A DNA stretch of 64,000 nucleotides from Streptomyces sp. AV19 (GCF_015999245.1 NZ_JAEAMR010000009.1:43614-107613); one strand, 5' to 3'; positions 15,230 to 24,590 are shown, counted from the first letter of the stretch. The notes: generated from the letters alone by a model not told the origin. Numbers and translations are program-made.

Positions 15230-16627
15230 CTACACCACCAACGACAGCAGCATCACAAACCCCAGCCCCACCACCGAGATGATCGTCTCCATCACCGACC
15301 AGCTCTTCAGCGTCTGGCCGACGTCCATCCCGAAGTACTCCTTCACCATCCAGAACCCCGCGTCGTTCACATGGCTGAAGAAGAGCGACCCGGCGCCCAC
15401 CGACAGGACCAGCAGCGCCGCGTGCGTCGTGCTCATGTCCGCCGCCAGGGGTGCCACCAGGCCCGCCGCCGAGATCGTCGCGACCGTCGCCGAGCCCGTC
15501 GCGAGGCGGATGCCGACCGCGATCAGCCACGCCAGCAACAGGGCGGAAACCGACCAGGACTTGGAGAAGTCGAGGATCATCTGGCCGACGCCGACGTCGA
15601 TCAGCGTCTGCTTGAAGCCGCCGCCCGCGCCGACGATCAGCAGGATGCCCGCGATCGGGACGAGCGACTTCTCCACGGTCGAGGCCAGCCGGTCGCGGCC
15701 GAAGCCCGCCGCGCGGCCGAGCGTGAACATGCCCACCAGCACCGCCGCGAGCAGCGCGATCAGCGGGGAGCCGATGACGTCGGCGACGCGCTGCACATGC
15801 TGCGCCGGATCGTCCACCACCACGTCCACCAGCGCCTTCACCAGCATCAGCACCACCGGCAGCAGCACCGTCGCCACCGTGACGCCGAAGCCGGGACGCC
15901 GTTCCAGCTCCGCCGACGGGCGCTGGGGGACCAGCTTCTCCGGCGGGGTGATGTCGACCCAGCGGGCGGCGACCCGTGCGAAGAGCGGGCCGGCGATCAC
16001 GGCAGTCGGGACGGCGATCAGCACGCCCAGCGCCAGCGTCACACCGAGGTTGGCGCCGATCGCGTCGATCGCGGCGAGCGGGCCCGGGTGCGGCGGCACC
16101 AGGCCGTGCATCACGGACAGACCGGCCAGCGCGGGGATCCCGATCCGCATCAGCGAGTGCCCGCCCCGCTTGGCCACCAGCAGCACCACGGGGATCAGCA
16201 GCACGATCCCCACCTCGAAGAACAGGGGCAGGCCGATGACGCCCGCGATCAGCACCATCGCCCAGGGCATGGCCCGGCCGCCGGCCTTGGCCAGGATCGT
16301 GTCGACGATCTGGTCCGCGCCGCCGGAGTCGGCCAGCAGCTTGCCGAGTATCGCGCCGAGGGCGATGAGGACGCCGACGCCGGCGACGGTCGAGCCCAGT
16401 CCGGTGGTGAAGGAGGCGATCGCCTTGTCCAGCGGCGCCCCGGCGGCGGCGCCGAGCACCAGTGACCCGACGGTCAGGGCCAGGAAGGCGTGCAGCCGGA
16501 ACCGGGTGATCAGAAGGACGATGACGGCGATGCCGGCGAGTACGGCGATGCCCAGCTGTGCGTGGCCCGCGGACGTGATCGGTCCGGCGGGGCCCGCGGC
16601 CAGCATCTCGACGCTGAGAGTGCTCAC
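15230..16627 (-). CDS. gntP: GntP-family gluconate:H+ symporter
   Basis: 465-aa polytopic transporter with about 12-14 hydrophobic segments, belonging to the GntP family that imports gluconate or related sugar acids. Characteristic parts are FLALTVGSLVLGAAAGAPLDKAI, LGAILGKLLADSGGADQI, GLPLFFEVGIVLLIPV and HVNDAGFWMVKEYFG near the C-terminus. GTG start with AAGGAAG upstream. It follows gntK by 45 nt and shares its direction, so the two form an operon opposite gntR. Confidence 0.94.
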   Translation of the reverse strand: MSTLSVEMLAAGPAGPITSAGHAQLGIAVLAGIAVIVLLITRFRLHAFLALTVGSLVLGAAAGAPLDKAIASFTTGLGSTVAGVGVLIALGAILGKLLADSGGADQIVDTILAKAGGRAMPWAMVLIAGVIGLPLFFEVGIVLLIPVVLLVAKRGGHSLMRIGIPALAGLSVMHGLVPPHPGPLAAIDAIGANLGVTLALGVLIAVPTAVIAGPLFARVAARWVDITPPEKLVPQRPSAELERRPGFGVTVATVLLPVVLMLVKALVDVVVDDPAQHVQRVADVIGSPLIALLAAVLVGMFTLGRAAGFGRDRLASTVEKSLVPIAGILLIVGAGGGFKQTLIDVGVGQMILDFSKSWSVSALLLAWLIAVGIRLATGSATVATISAAGLVAPLAADMSTTHAALLVLSVGAGSLFFSHVNDAGFWMVKEYFGMDVGQTLKSWSVMETIISVVGLGFVMLLSLVV

Positions 16628-16672
16628 GGGGCTTCCTTAGAAGAGGTGGGGGCTACAAGAGCTGCAAGAGCG

Positions 16673-17176
16673 CTACAGGGCGCGCAGTGCGGCGACCGCG
16701 CGCTGGGCGATGACAGCCGCCTCGGGGGCGACGTCCACGACGACACCGGCCTCGTCGGCATCGAGGGGCTCCAGGGTCGCGAACTGCGAGTCCAGGAGCC
16801 GGGTGGTCATGAAGTGGCCCTCGCGGGCCGCCATCCGGCCCGCGATCAGCTCGCGCGAACCGGTCAGGTGCAGGAAGACGAGGCCGGGCGCGGCGGCCCG
16901 GAGCCGGTCGCGGTACGCGCGCTTGAGCGCGGAGCAGCTGACCACCCCGCCCCGGCCGGCCCGCCCGCCCGCCCACGCGCCGATCGCGTCGAGCCAGGGG
17001 GCCCGGTCGGCGTCGTCCAGCGGAACGCCGGAGGACATCTTCGCGATGCTGGCGGGCGGGTGGAAGTCGTCGCCCTCGGCGTAGGGGACGCCGAGGGCGT
17101 CCGCGACCAGGGGCCCGACCGTGGTCTTGCCCGTGCCCGCGACGCCCATCACCACGACGACGTGGGGGGTGGTCAT
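16673..17176 (-). CDS. gntK: Gluconokinase
   Basis: 167-aa kinase that phosphorylates gluconate to 6-phosphogluconate with ATP, feeding the pentose phosphate pathway. The N-terminus has the P-loop VVVMGVAGTGKTTVG. EGDDFHPPASIAKMSSGVPLDDADRAPWL and VVSCSALKRAYRDRLR are signature segments of the GntK family, and REGHFMTTRLLDSQFATLE is the lid/C-terminal block. ATG 17176 is preceded by GAGGT with 5-nt spacing and gives the standard family length; an in-frame upstream extension has no support. Confidence 0.95.
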   Translation of the reverse strand: MTTPHVVVVMGVAGTGKTTVGPLVADALGVPYAEGDDFHPPASIAKMSSGVPLDDADRAPWLDAIGAWAGGRAGRGGVVSCSALKRAYRDRLRAAAPGLVFLHLTGSRELIAGRMAAREGHFMTTRLLDSQFATLEPLDADEAGVVVDVAPEAAVIAQRAVAALRAL

Positions 17177-17247
17177 GAGTACCTCGCTGTCTCCGGCGGC
17201 GGCGCGGGTCTTCCTCGACACGGCCTGCCGCCCCACTGAAACGCAAG

Positions 17248-17258
17248 ACGTACGACGT
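17248..17258. promoter_or_regulatory. Candidate GntR operator
   Basis: ACGTACGACGT (ACGT arms around a 3-nt centre) lies in the divergent gntK/gntR space, which also holds AAACGTCATACTT at 17278-17290. FadR/FCD-type regulators usually bind short inverted repeats like this. The assignment rests on location only. Confidence 0.35.
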
Positions 17259-17312
17259 ATTCAAGCCCATGTGACCTAAACGTCATACTTAATCTCGCTC
17301 GGCATGGACACG

Positions 17313-17318
17313 TAGGCT
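17313..17318 (+). promoter_or_regulatory. Candidate -10 box (TAGGCT) of gntR
   Basis: TAGGCT is followed by 6 nt and the ATG of gntR, with no Shine-Dalgarno, consistent with leaderless transcription. Confidence 0.5.
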
Positions 17319-17324
17319 GATCCC

Positions 17325-18032
17325 ATGACCAACCAGGGCCAGGGGCAGGGGCTGCACGCGCGCGTGCTGGAGTCCCTCGGACCCGCGATCACGGCCGGCG
17401 CGTACCCGCCGGGCAGCGTCCTGCGCACCGACGAGCTGGAGGAGCGCTTCGAGGTCTCGCGCACCGTCGTCCGCGAGGTGGTCCGCGTCCTGGAGTCCAT
17501 GCACCTGGTCGCCTCCCGGCGCCGCGTCGGCGTGACGGTCCTGCCCCCCGAGGAGTGGAACGTCTACGACCCGAACGTGATCCGCTGGCGGCTGGCCGGC
17601 CCCGACCGCCCCCGCCAGCTGCGCTCGCTGACCGTGCTGCGCAGCGCGGTCGAGCCCGTCGCGGCGGGCCTCGCCGCCCGCCTGGCCACCCCAGGGCAGT
17701 GCGCCGAACTCACCGAGCACGCGCTGGGCATGGTCGCCACCTCGCGCGGCCAGCGGCTGGACGCCTATCTGCGCCACGACGTCGCGTTCCACCGGGTCGT
17801 GCTGCGCGCCTCCGGCAACGAGATGTTCGCCCGCCTCGGCGACGTCGTCGCCGAGGTGCTCAGCGGGCGCACCCGTCACCAGGTGATGTTCGCCGACCCC
17901 GACCCGGCCGCGGTCACCCTGCACGTACGGGTCGCCGAGGCCGTCCGCGCCCGTGACGCGGCGCGCGCCGAGGAGCTGACCCGCGAGATCGTCACGGGAG
18001 CGATGGCGGAGCTGGACGTCCTGGCTCCGTGA
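17325..18032 (+). CDS. gntR: FadR-subfamily GntR regulator of gluconate genes
   Basis: 235-aa repressor. The N-terminal winged HTH includes LRTDELEERFEVSRTVVREVVRVLESMHLV, and the C-terminal FCD domain has DAYLRHDVAFHRVVLRASGNEMF and a helical end. Being divergent from gntK-gntP, it most likely represses them until gluconate or a phosphorylated derivative binds the FCD domain. The coding end overlaps the 3' end of the convergent amidase gene by 41 nt. Confidence 0.92.
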   Translation: MTNQGQGQGLHARVLESLGPAITAGAYPPGSVLRTDELEERFEVSRTVVREVVRVLESMHLVASRRRVGVTVLPPEEWNVYDPNVIRWRLAGPDRPRQLRSLTVLRSAVEPVAAGLAARLATPGQCAELTEHALGMVATSRGQRLDAYLRHDVAFHRVVLRASGNEMFARLGDVVAEVLSGRTRHQVMFADPDPAAVTLHVRVAEAVRARDAARAEELTREIVTGAMAELDVLAP

Positions 18033-19374
18033 GGCCCTGCGCCGGCCACCGCTCGAACCACCGCGCCTCCGCCTCCAGTTGGCCCGCCAGCGACAGCAGC
18101 AGCGGCTCGCTCCCGGCCGGCCCGAGCAGCTGCGCGCCCAGCGGCAGGCCGCCCGCGGTGAGTCCGGCGGGGACGTTCACCGCCGGCCAGCCGAGCACGT
18201 TCCACGGCCAGGTGTACGGGCACGCCGTGATCATCGCGGTGTCGGTCCCGTGGGCCGACAGCCCGTCCAGCGCCCCGACGGGCAGCGGCGGCGCGGCCGT
18301 CGTCGGCGTCAGCAGCACGTCGTAGCGCCCGAACAGCTCGCCCAGCCGCGCCCGCAGGGGCCGTTCCGCCGCGCGCGCCAGGCGCAGGATCCCGCCGCCG
18401 AGCAGCCGTCCGCCGCGTACGCTGCGGTGGGTGCGCGGGTCCAGCAGGCGCGGGTCCGGCACCCGCAGGGCCAGCTCGCGCACGCCCGCCATCGCGCGCG
18501 GGACGAACGCCGGGCCCACCGGCCCGTAGCGCGGGTCCTCGGGCACGATCTCGTGGCCCAGCGCCTCCAGTTGCTCCGCCGTCCGCTCGGTGGCAGCCCG
18601 GACGGCGGGCTCCAGGCGGTGCCGGACCGCCGCGTAGGCCGGCCGCAGCGAGAGCGCGATCCGCAGCCGCCGGGGCTTGTGCACGTCAACGGGCGGCCCT
18701 CCCACGACCCCCAGCAGCAGCGCCGCGTCCGCCACCGACCGGGTCAACACCCCATGGCAGGTCAGCCCGTTGAACAGCTCGCGCTCCGGCCAGGTGGGCA
18801 CCCGCCCGCGCTGGGGCTTGACCCCCACCAGGTGCGTCCAGGCCGCCGGGATCCTGACCGATCCCGCCCCGTCCGAGCCCAGCGCCCCCGCCACGATCCC
18901 CGCCGCCACGGCCGCCGCCGAGCCGCCCGACGAACCGCCGGGCGTGTGGCCGGGGTTCCACGGATTGCGCGTCACCCCGAACGCGGGACCCTCCGTCATC
19001 GGCCACTGCCCCAGCTCGGGCGTGTTCGTCTTCCCGACGATCACCGCCCCGGCCGCGCGCAGCCGTTGGACGGCCGCGCCGTCCGCCGTCCTCGGCGGGA
19101 ACTCCCCCGCGCACCCGAACGCGGTCGGCAGCCCCGCCACGTCCATGTCGTCCTTGACCGCCACGGGCACCCCGAGCAGCGGCCGCCGCTCGCCCGCCGC
19201 GCGCAGCCGGTCCGCCTCGTCGGCCTCCCGCAGCGCCTCCTCCGCCCGCACCCACCGGAAGGCGTTGAGCGTGTCCCGCGTCCGCTCGGCCGCGTCCAGC
19301 GCCGCCTCGGTCAACTCCCGTGCGGACACCTCTCCTTCGGCCACCTGCCGCGCCTGATCGACGAGCCCTGTCAC
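17992..19374 (-). CDS. Amidase-signature family amidase
   Basis: 460-aa amidase with the Ser-cisSer-Lys triad: the Lys in GVPVAVKDDMDVAG, the GGSSGGSAAAVAAG serine block and the nucleophile region LGSDGAGSVRIPAAW. It hydrolyses carboxylic amides in the cytosol; the substrate is not predictable. GTG 19374 is selected because GAGGGGAG precedes it by 7 nt and it aligns with usual family N-termini; the frame is open 37 codons further upstream without support. Convergent with gntR and overlapping it. Confidence 0.9.
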   Translation of the reverse strand: MTGLVDQARQVAEGEVSARELTEAALDAAERTRDTLNAFRWVRAEEALREADEADRLRAAGERRPLLGVPVAVKDDMDVAGLPTAFGCAGEFPPRTADGAAVQRLRAAGAVIVGKTNTPELGQWPMTEGPAFGVTRNPWNPGHTPGGSSGGSAAAVAAGIVAGALGSDGAGSVRIPAAWTHLVGVKPQRGRVPTWPERELFNGLTCHGVLTRSVADAALLLGVVGGPPVDVHKPRRLRIALSLRPAYAAVRHRLEPAVRAATERTAEQLEALGHEIVPEDPRYGPVGPAFVPRAMAGVRELALRVPDPRLLDPRTHRSVRGGRLLGGGILRLARAAERPLRARLGELFGRYDVLLTPTTAAPPLPVGALDGLSAHGTDTAMITACPYTWPWNVLGWPAVNVPAGLTAGGLPLGAQLLGPAGSEPLLLSLAGQLEAEARWFERWPAQGLTEPGRPAPPSLP

Positions 19375-19566
19375 CGGTCCGCTCCCCTCGCCGTACGGTC
19401 GAACACACGGTAGGTGCACTCGACAGTCAATGCGAGGGCGCCACCGTGCGCCCCTCGTGTACCTCACTGCCCCACCCGGGGCCATACGCGGACGGATCGG
19501 GCGCTACGGGCCCGGGTAAGGCTTCCGAGTCGTCAAGCGCGGCCACCGCAGGACCCGGAGGAATCG

Positions 19567-20358
19567 TTGCAGCTGTGGCTACTCAACTCCTTCTCCACGC
19601 CCGTGCTCGTCGCGATCGTGGTCGGGGGCCTGACGGCCCTCGCCCTGGCCGGCGCCCTCCTGCTGCACCGCCGGTTCCCTTCCCTGGAGACGGGCAAGTA
19701 CAACGACGCGGTCGGCATGCTCCTCGGCGTGTTCGGCGCCATCTACGGAATCGTCCTCGCCTTCGTGATCGTCACGCTCTGGACGCAGTTGGAGACCACC
19801 GAGACGGTCGTCGCCACCGAGGCCACGGACGTGGCGCAGATCGTCCGCGACGTCCGCGCCTTCCCGCCCGACCGGCGGGACAGGATCGTCGCGGACCTCG
19901 ACGCCTATGTGCACACCGTGGTCGAGTACCAGTGGCCGCGCATGCGGGAGGGCCGGGCCGACCACACGGCGGCGACCCCGAGGCTGGACCGGGTCTACGC
20001 CGACCTCCAGGCGTACGAACCGCGCACCGCCGCGCAGCAGGCGTTCTACGAGAAGGCCCTGGACGGCCTCGACGACATCGCGGCCCAGCGCCGGGCCCGG
20101 CTGAGGCAGAGCTCCCAGCAACTCCCCCTGCTCTTCCAGGTCCTGGTCTTCGGCGGCGCGCTGGTCGTCCTCGCCATCATCTGCCTGTTCGGCAACCGCA
20201 GGAAGAGCGTCCAGATCCTCTTCGTGGGTTCGGTCGCGGTCCTGATCGGCTTCAGCCTGCTCCTGGTGATCGTGCTCGACCTGCCGTTCAGCGGGGACCT
20301 CAGTGTGGACCCGGATCCGTACCGGGAGGGCGTACTCGCGGCGTTCTGGCGGAAGTGA
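19567..20358 (+). CDS. DUF4239 membrane protein
   Basis: 263-aa integral membrane protein with two hydrophobic segments at the N-terminus (LVAIVVGGLTALALAGALLL; MLLGVFGAIYGIVLAFVIV) and two near the C-terminus (VLVFGGALVVLAIICLF; VAVLIGFSLLLVIVL). These flank a soluble helical region with RDVRAFPPDRRDRI. This is the DUF4239 layout, with no known biochemical role. The start is probably TTG, with GGAG 7 nt upstream. It stands alone between convergent and divergent neighbours. Confidence 0.82.
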   Translation: MQLWLLNSFSTPVLVAIVVGGLTALALAGALLLHRRFPSLETGKYNDAVGMLLGVFGAIYGIVLAFVIVTLWTQLETTETVVATEATDVAQIVRDVRAFPPDRRDRIVADLDAYVHTVVEYQWPRMREGRADHTAATPRLDRVYADLQAYEPRTAAQQAFYEKALDGLDDIAAQRRARLRQSSQQLPLLFQVLVFGGALVVLAIICLFGNRRKSVQILFVGSVAVLIGFSLLLVIVLDLPFSGDLSVDPDPYREGVLAAFWRK

Positions 20359-20496
20359 GGCCGGCTCCGCATCGGGAGCCGCCGACCACCGTCGGTGCCG
20401 TGCACCACAACGACACCGATCCGACGCATCGTCCACAAAAACGATCAATACCCAACCACACCGCACAATCGGCCACTTGGCGACTGCCGCAGAAGA

Positions 20497-20502
20497 TACG
20501 AT
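20497..20502 (+). promoter_or_regulatory. Candidate -10 box (TACGAT) of a short transcript
   Basis: TACGAT preceded by TTGGCG at 20477-20482 (spacing 14, shorter than ideal). Transcription from here would include two hairpins, a 27-codon frame and a terminator ending at 20807. The 20359-20496 stretch upstream holds nothing recognisable. Confidence 0.4.
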
Positions 20503-20527
20503 CGCCACGCGTGCCAATCGCACGCCC

Positions 20528-20569
20528 CCCTCCAAGGAGGGTTCCGGGCCCCACGCCTTCGGGGCCCGG
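20528..20569 (+). ncRNA. Two adjacent GC hairpins in a putative leader
   Basis: CCCTC/GAGGG (20528-20541) is followed by a perfect 9-bp stem CCGGGCCCC/GGGGCCCGG with an 8-nt loop (20544-20569). They lie between the candidate promoter and the small frame at 20633. They may be a regulatory leader or part of a small RNA. No Rfam family can be assigned by eye. Confidence 0.4.
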
Positions 20570-20632
20570 CCCGACCCTGAAGGTCGCGGCCGACCGGGAT
20601 TCTCGGCCGCCGCTGATGGAGGGGGGCGGGCT

Positions 20633-20716
20633 GTGGCTCGTCACCGTAGGCCAACTCGGCTCGAGCGGATCTGGTTCGTCATCCGCGAGTTCTGGAGGTG
20701 GTTGATCGGACGGTGA
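20633..20716 (+). CDS. Possible 27-aa basic, Trp-rich small protein
   Basis: Short frame starting GTG, preceded by GGAGG with about 10 nt spacing. The peptide has an Arg-rich N-terminus and an amphipathic C-terminal part RIWFVIREFWRWL with three Trp. Such cationic Trp/Phe-rich helices often associate with membranes. The presence of a candidate promoter upstream and a strong terminator 56 nt downstream supports a real transcript. It is not related to any family I know. Confidence 0.4.
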   Translation: MARHRRPTRLERIWFVIREFWRWLIGR

Positions 20717-20771
20717 CCGACGATCCCCACACCAGCTGGGGACCGGCGGTCGGTTAACCGTCCTACGGTGG

Positions 20772-20807
20772 GACCCCCGCTTGGATTACCCGGTCCGGGC
20801 GGGGGTC
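20772..20807 (+). terminator. Hairpin terminator downstream of the small frame
   Basis: GACCCCCGC (20772-20780) pairs perfectly with GCGGGGGTC (20799-20807), followed by TCTTGCT. A CGGTTAACCG palindrome lies at 20751-20760. The remaining sequence up to the hydrolase start at 21035 holds only its promoter region. Confidence 0.7.
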
Positions 20808-21034
20808 TCTTGCTGCCCCTACCGTATCGAATCCTGTCCTTGACGCGCACTACCGGGCTCACAGAAGGGTGACCCCGCACCGCGCCTTGCCTGCCACCCC
20901 TGCGGATTCGCCCCGGGCAGGATCGCCGCACGCTTCACGGCCGGCCCTGTGCACGGGCGACGGGGGCTTGCCCCACCCCCCGGTCTCCTGCTGGCCTCAT
21001 GGGCAAAGGAGGGCGCCGCCAACAGACTTGCCCC

Positions 21035-22507
21035 ATGAGAACCCTCTACCGCAACGCCCTGCTCCTCACCCTCTCCACCGCCGCCATCTCCGCCGCGCTG
21101 GCCGGGGTTCCGGCCCAGTCCGTCCATGCGGCGGGCACCGCGCTCGACTGGAAGCCCTGCGCGCAGCCCGACGGCCCCGCCGGACAGGAGTGCGCCGAGC
21201 TGTCCGTCCCCCTCGACTACCGCGAGCCGGACGGGAAGCAGGTGAAGCTCGCCGTTTCGCGCGTCCGCAGCGACCGCCCGGAGGCCCGGCGCGGCACGCT
21301 GATCGTCATTCCCGGCGGGCCCGGGAGCCCGGCCGTGCCGCGGCTCACCGCGAAGGGGAAGAAGCTGCAAGGGGAGTTGAAGGGCGCGTACGACCTGGTC
21401 GCGCTCGATCCGCGCGGCCTGGGCGGGAGCGACAAGGCCGGCTGCGGGCTGGCCGACGAGGACCGCGAGATGGTCAACCTCCGTCCCTGGCCCGGGCGGA
21501 ACGGGGACATCTCGGAGAACGTCGCCCGCGGCCGCCGCATCGCCGACGCCTGCGCCCGCGACGGCGGCCCGCTGGTGCGCAGCATGTCCACGGCCAACGA
21601 GGTGCGGGACATCGAGCGGTTCCGGCAGGCGCTGGGCGAGGAGAAGCTGTCCGCGTTCGCCACGTCGTACGGGACGTACGTGGCGGCGCAGTTCGCGCAG
21701 AAGTTCCCGGAGCGCACCGACCGGTTCGTCCTCGACAGCAACGGCGACCCGGATCCGTCCCGCGTGGCGCGCGGCTGGGCGGCGAACATGTCGCGCGCCA
21801 TGGAGGACCGCTTCCCCGACTTCGCCCGCTGGGCGGCCGACCCGGCCCGCGGCGAGCTACGGCTCGCGCGCCGCGCCGAGGACGTACGCCCGATGTTCCT
21901 GGCGCTCGCGGACCGCCTCGACCGCCACCCCAGGCCGACGACGACACCGGGCAAGCCGCTGACCGGCAACCGCCTGCGCCAGGCCCTCCAACAGACCCTC
22001 TCCGGCAACGACTTCACCCCACTGGCCACCCTGATCAAGGCGAAGAAGCCCGCCCTGCCGCCGCACCTCGCACAGCCCCTCCCCGACGAGGAGGTCGCGG
22101 TCACCATCGGCACCATCTGCAACGACGTCCGCTGGCCGGGCTCCGTCCGCGCGTACGCCCGCGACGTGGCCGCCGACCGCGCCCGCTACCCGCTGACCGC
22201 CGGCATGCCGGTCGGCCCCTTCCCCTGCGCCTTCTGGAAGAACGCGCCCGCCGACGAGCCGGCCCGCGTCACCGCCGACGGCCCGTCGAACATCCTGATG
22301 ATCCAGAACCTGCGCGACCCGTCGACCCCGTACTTCGGCGCCCTGAAGATGCGCGAGGCCCTGGGCCAACGCGCCCGCCTCGTCACGGTCGACCGCGGCG
22401 GCCACGGCGTCTACCTGGGCAACGGCAACGCCTGCGGCGACGCCGCCGTCACCGGCTACCTCGTGACCGGGAAGCGGCCGGCCGCGGACGCGTACTGCGC
22501 CGGCTAG
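21035..22507 (+). CDS. Secreted alpha/beta-hydrolase, tripeptidyl-aminopeptidase type (S33)
   Basis: 490-aa exported protein with a Sec signal peptide (about residues 1-35, basic MRTLYRN then a hydrophobic core ending AQSVHAA). The alpha/beta-hydrolase core has the oxyanion-loop IPGGPGSP, nucleophile elbow FATSYGTY, acid region LRDPSTP and the histidine region GGHGVYLGN. The elbow reads A-x-S-Y-G instead of the usual G-x-S-Y-G. The C-terminal domain matches the SlpD/SlpE/Tap-like proteases of Streptomyces, which remove N-terminal tripeptides. A CAGACT box 6 nt before the ATG suggests a leaderless mRNA. Confidence 0.85.
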   Translation: MRTLYRNALLLTLSTAAISAALAGVPAQSVHAAGTALDWKPCAQPDGPAGQECAELSVPLDYREPDGKQVKLAVSRVRSDRPEARRGTLIVIPGGPGSPAVPRLTAKGKKLQGELKGAYDLVALDPRGLGGSDKAGCGLADEDREMVNLRPWPGRNGDISENVARGRRIADACARDGGPLVRSMSTANEVRDIERFRQALGEEKLSAFATSYGTYVAAQFAQKFPERTDRFVLDSNGDPDPSRVARGWAANMSRAMEDRFPDFARWAADPARGELRLARRAEDVRPMFLALADRLDRHPRPTTTPGKPLTGNRLRQALQQTLSGNDFTPLATLIKAKKPALPPHLAQPLPDEEVAVTIGTICNDVRWPGSVRAYARDVAADRARYPLTAGMPVGPFPCAFWKNAPADEPARVTADGPSNILMIQNLRDPSTPYFGALKMREALGQRARLVTVDRGGHGVYLGNGNACGDAAVTGYLVTGKRPAADAYCAG

Positions 22508-22716
22508 AACAACTGCCCCTGCCCGTCCATCGGCGGCTCCTCCGGGTCGAAGAGCCGGGGCTCGGTCGCCAGGAGGGGGGCCGAGCGGCGGGAGCCGGGG
22601 CAGGAGACGAGGTCGTAGGAGGCGCGCCGGCCCGGCGGGTCGTGGCGGGCGTAGCGGCCACCGACGACGGCGATCTCTCGGGAGCAGACGGGACAGCTGC
22701 GGCGGGGTGCGGACAT
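22504..22716 (-). CDS. Small zinc-ribbon-like hypothetical protein
   Basis: 70-aa protein with an N-terminal CPVCSREIAVVGGRYARHD segment and a later SCPG, giving a possible C-x2-C...H...C metal site. The C-terminus is acidic/Pro-rich and ends in QGQLF. Similar small proteins occur in Streptomyces but I know no function. It is convergent with the peptidase gene and overlaps it by 4 nt. Confidence 0.65.
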   Translation of the reverse strand: MSAPRRSCPVCSREIAVVGGRYARHDPPGRRASYDLVSCPGSRRSAPLLATEPRLFDPEEPPMDGQGQLF

Positions 22717-22762
22717 CGACCTAGTGTCGCAAAGGTCGGCAATGCTTCAGAACGTCTCGGCT

Positions 22763-24385
22763 TCAGAACGTCTCCGTGGGGACGTGGGAGCCCCACACCT
22801 CGCGGAGGGCCCCGCAGACCTCGCCCACGGTCGCCCGGGCGCGCAGGGCCTCCTTCATCGGCGGGAGGACGTTCTCGTCGGGGGTGGCGGCCGCCCGGCG
22901 CATCCGGTCGAGGGCCGCGTCGACGGCGTGCGCGTCCCGGCGGGAGCGCAGGGCCGCGAGGCGTTCGCGCTGGAGGGTCTCGATGGCGGGGTCCACGCGC
23001 AGCGGCGTGTACGGCTCCTCCTCGTCCAGGCGGTAGCGGTTGACGCCGACGACGACCCGCTCGCCGCTCTCGGTCTCCTGCGCGATGCGGTAGGCGTTGC
23101 GTTCGATCTCGCCCTTCTGGAAGCCGTGCTCGATCGCGGCCACCGCCCCGCCGTGCCCCTCGACCCGGGCCATCAGTTCCACGGCCGCCGCCTCCAGGTC
23201 GTCGGTGAGGGACTCGACGACGTACGAGCCGGCGAACGGGTCGACGGTCGCGGTGACGTCCGTCTCGTGGGCGAGGACCTGCTGGGTGCGCAGGGCGAGG
23301 CGGGCGGCCTTCTCGCCGGGGAGGGCGATGGCCTCGTCGTAGGAGTTGGTGTGCAGGGACTGGGTGCCGCCGAGGACGGCGGCCAGGCCCTGCACCGTGA
23401 CCCGCGCGAGGTTCACCTCCGGCTGCTGGGCGGTGAGCTGGACGCCCGCGGTCTGCGTGTGGAAGCGCAGCATCTGCGACTTGGGGTTCCGGGCGCCGAA
23501 TTCGTCCCGCATCACGCGCGCCCAGATCCGGCGCGCGGCGCGGAACTTGGCCACTTCCTCCAGCAGGGTCGTGCGGGCGACGAAGAAGAACGAGAGGCGG
23601 GGGGCGAAGTCGTCCACCGCCATCCCCGCCGCGACGGCCGCGCGCACGTACTCGATCCCGTTGGTGAGCGTGAACGCGACCTCCTGCACGGGCGAGGCGC
23701 CCGCCTCGGCCATGTGGTAGCCGGAGATGGAGATGGTGTTCCAGCGGGGGATCGCGGTGCGGCAGTAGCGGAAGATGTCGGAGGTCAGGCGCAGCGTCGG
23801 GGCGGGCGGGAAGATGTACGTGCCGCGGGCGATGTACTCCTTGAGCACGTCGTTCTGGATCGTGCCCGTCAACTGCCCCGCCGCCACGCCCTGTTCCTCG
23901 CCGGCGATCTGGTACATCAGCAGGAGCAGCGCGGCCGGGGCGTTGATGGTCATCGAGGTGGAGACCCGGTCCAGCGGGATGCCGTCGAAGAGCAGCCGCA
24001 CGTCCTCGACGGAGTCGACGGCGACGCCGACCTTGCCGACCTCGCCGTGCGCGAGGGGCTCGTCGGAGTCGTGGCCCATCTGCGTGGGCAGGTCGAAGGC
24101 GACGGAGAGGCCGTGCCCGCCGTGGGCGATCAGCTGCCGGTAGCGGGCGTTGGACTCGGCGGCGGTGCCGAACCCGGCGTACTGGCGCATCGTCCAGGGG
24201 CGGCCGGTGTACATGGTCGGGTGGATGCCGCGGGTGTACGGGTACGAGCCGGGCGCGCCGAGCCGCTCGGCGGGGTCCCAGCGGTCGAGGTCGGCGGGCC
24301 CGTAGACGGGCCGGACGGGGAGCCCGGACTCGGTGCTTCTGGGCTTGGCCCGCCCCTGTGGCTCCTGCGCTGGCTCCTGTGCCAT
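22763..24385 (-). CDS. Acyl-CoA mutase large subunit (methylmalonyl-CoA mutase family)
   Basis: 540-aa substrate-binding TIM-barrel subunit of a B12-dependent carbon-skeleton mutase. Signature blocks are [90 protein letters not shown] and [12 protein letters not shown]. The M-Y-x-x-R-P-W region resembles methylmalonyl-CoA mutase rather than isobutyryl-CoA mutase. The C-terminal cobalamin domain (DxHxxG) is absent, so a separate small subunit is required; none is encoded next to it. ATG start with GGGAGG about 9 nt upstream. Substrate remains open. Confidence 0.88.
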   Translation of the reverse strand: MAQEPAQEPQGRAKPRSTESGLPVRPVYGPADLDRWDPAERLGAPGSYPYTRGIHPTMYTGRPWTMRQYAGFGTAAESNARYRQLIAHGGHGLSVAFDLPTQMGHDSDEPLAHGEVGKVGVAVDSVEDVRLLFDGIPLDRVSTSMTINAPAALLLLMYQIAGEEQGVAAGQLTGTIQNDVLKEYIARGTYIFPPAPTLRLTSDIFRYCRTAIPRWNTISISGYHMAEAGASPVQEVAFTLTNGIEYVRAAVAAGMAVDDFAPRLSFFFVARTTLLEEVAKFRAARRIWARVMRDEFGARNPKSQMLRFHTQTAGVQLTAQQPEVNLARVTVQGLAAVLGGTQSLHTNSYDEAIALPGEKAARLALRTQQVLAHETDVTATVDPFAGSYVVESLTDDLEAAAVELMARVEGHGGAVAAIEHGFQKGEIERNAYRIAQETESGERVVVGVNRYRLDEEEPYTPLRVDPAIETLQRERLAALRSRRDAHAVDAALDRMRRAAATPDENVLPPMKEALRARATVGEVCGALREVWGSHVPTETF

Positions 24386-24590
24386 GGGTGACGCCTCCCG
24401 CCGGTCGTGCGAACGCCGCCCCGGGCACCGGACTGTAGCCGGGGGCCGAGGAGGGTGTCAGGGGACGCGCGGGCCGCGCGGAGGAGCGCGGGCAGGGCCG
24501 GGGGATGTGCCCCGCCCGCGCCGTGCGCGGAGCCTGCGGCATGGGGGGAACCACGGCTCCCGCGCGGCCGATGACCAGTCGGCCCACTCC

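Noticed and set aside
20528..20569. 6C RNA family member
   Set aside because: Two C-containing hairpins recall the 6C motif, but the loops do not carry runs of six cytosines and the genomic setting differs, so I did not assign the family.
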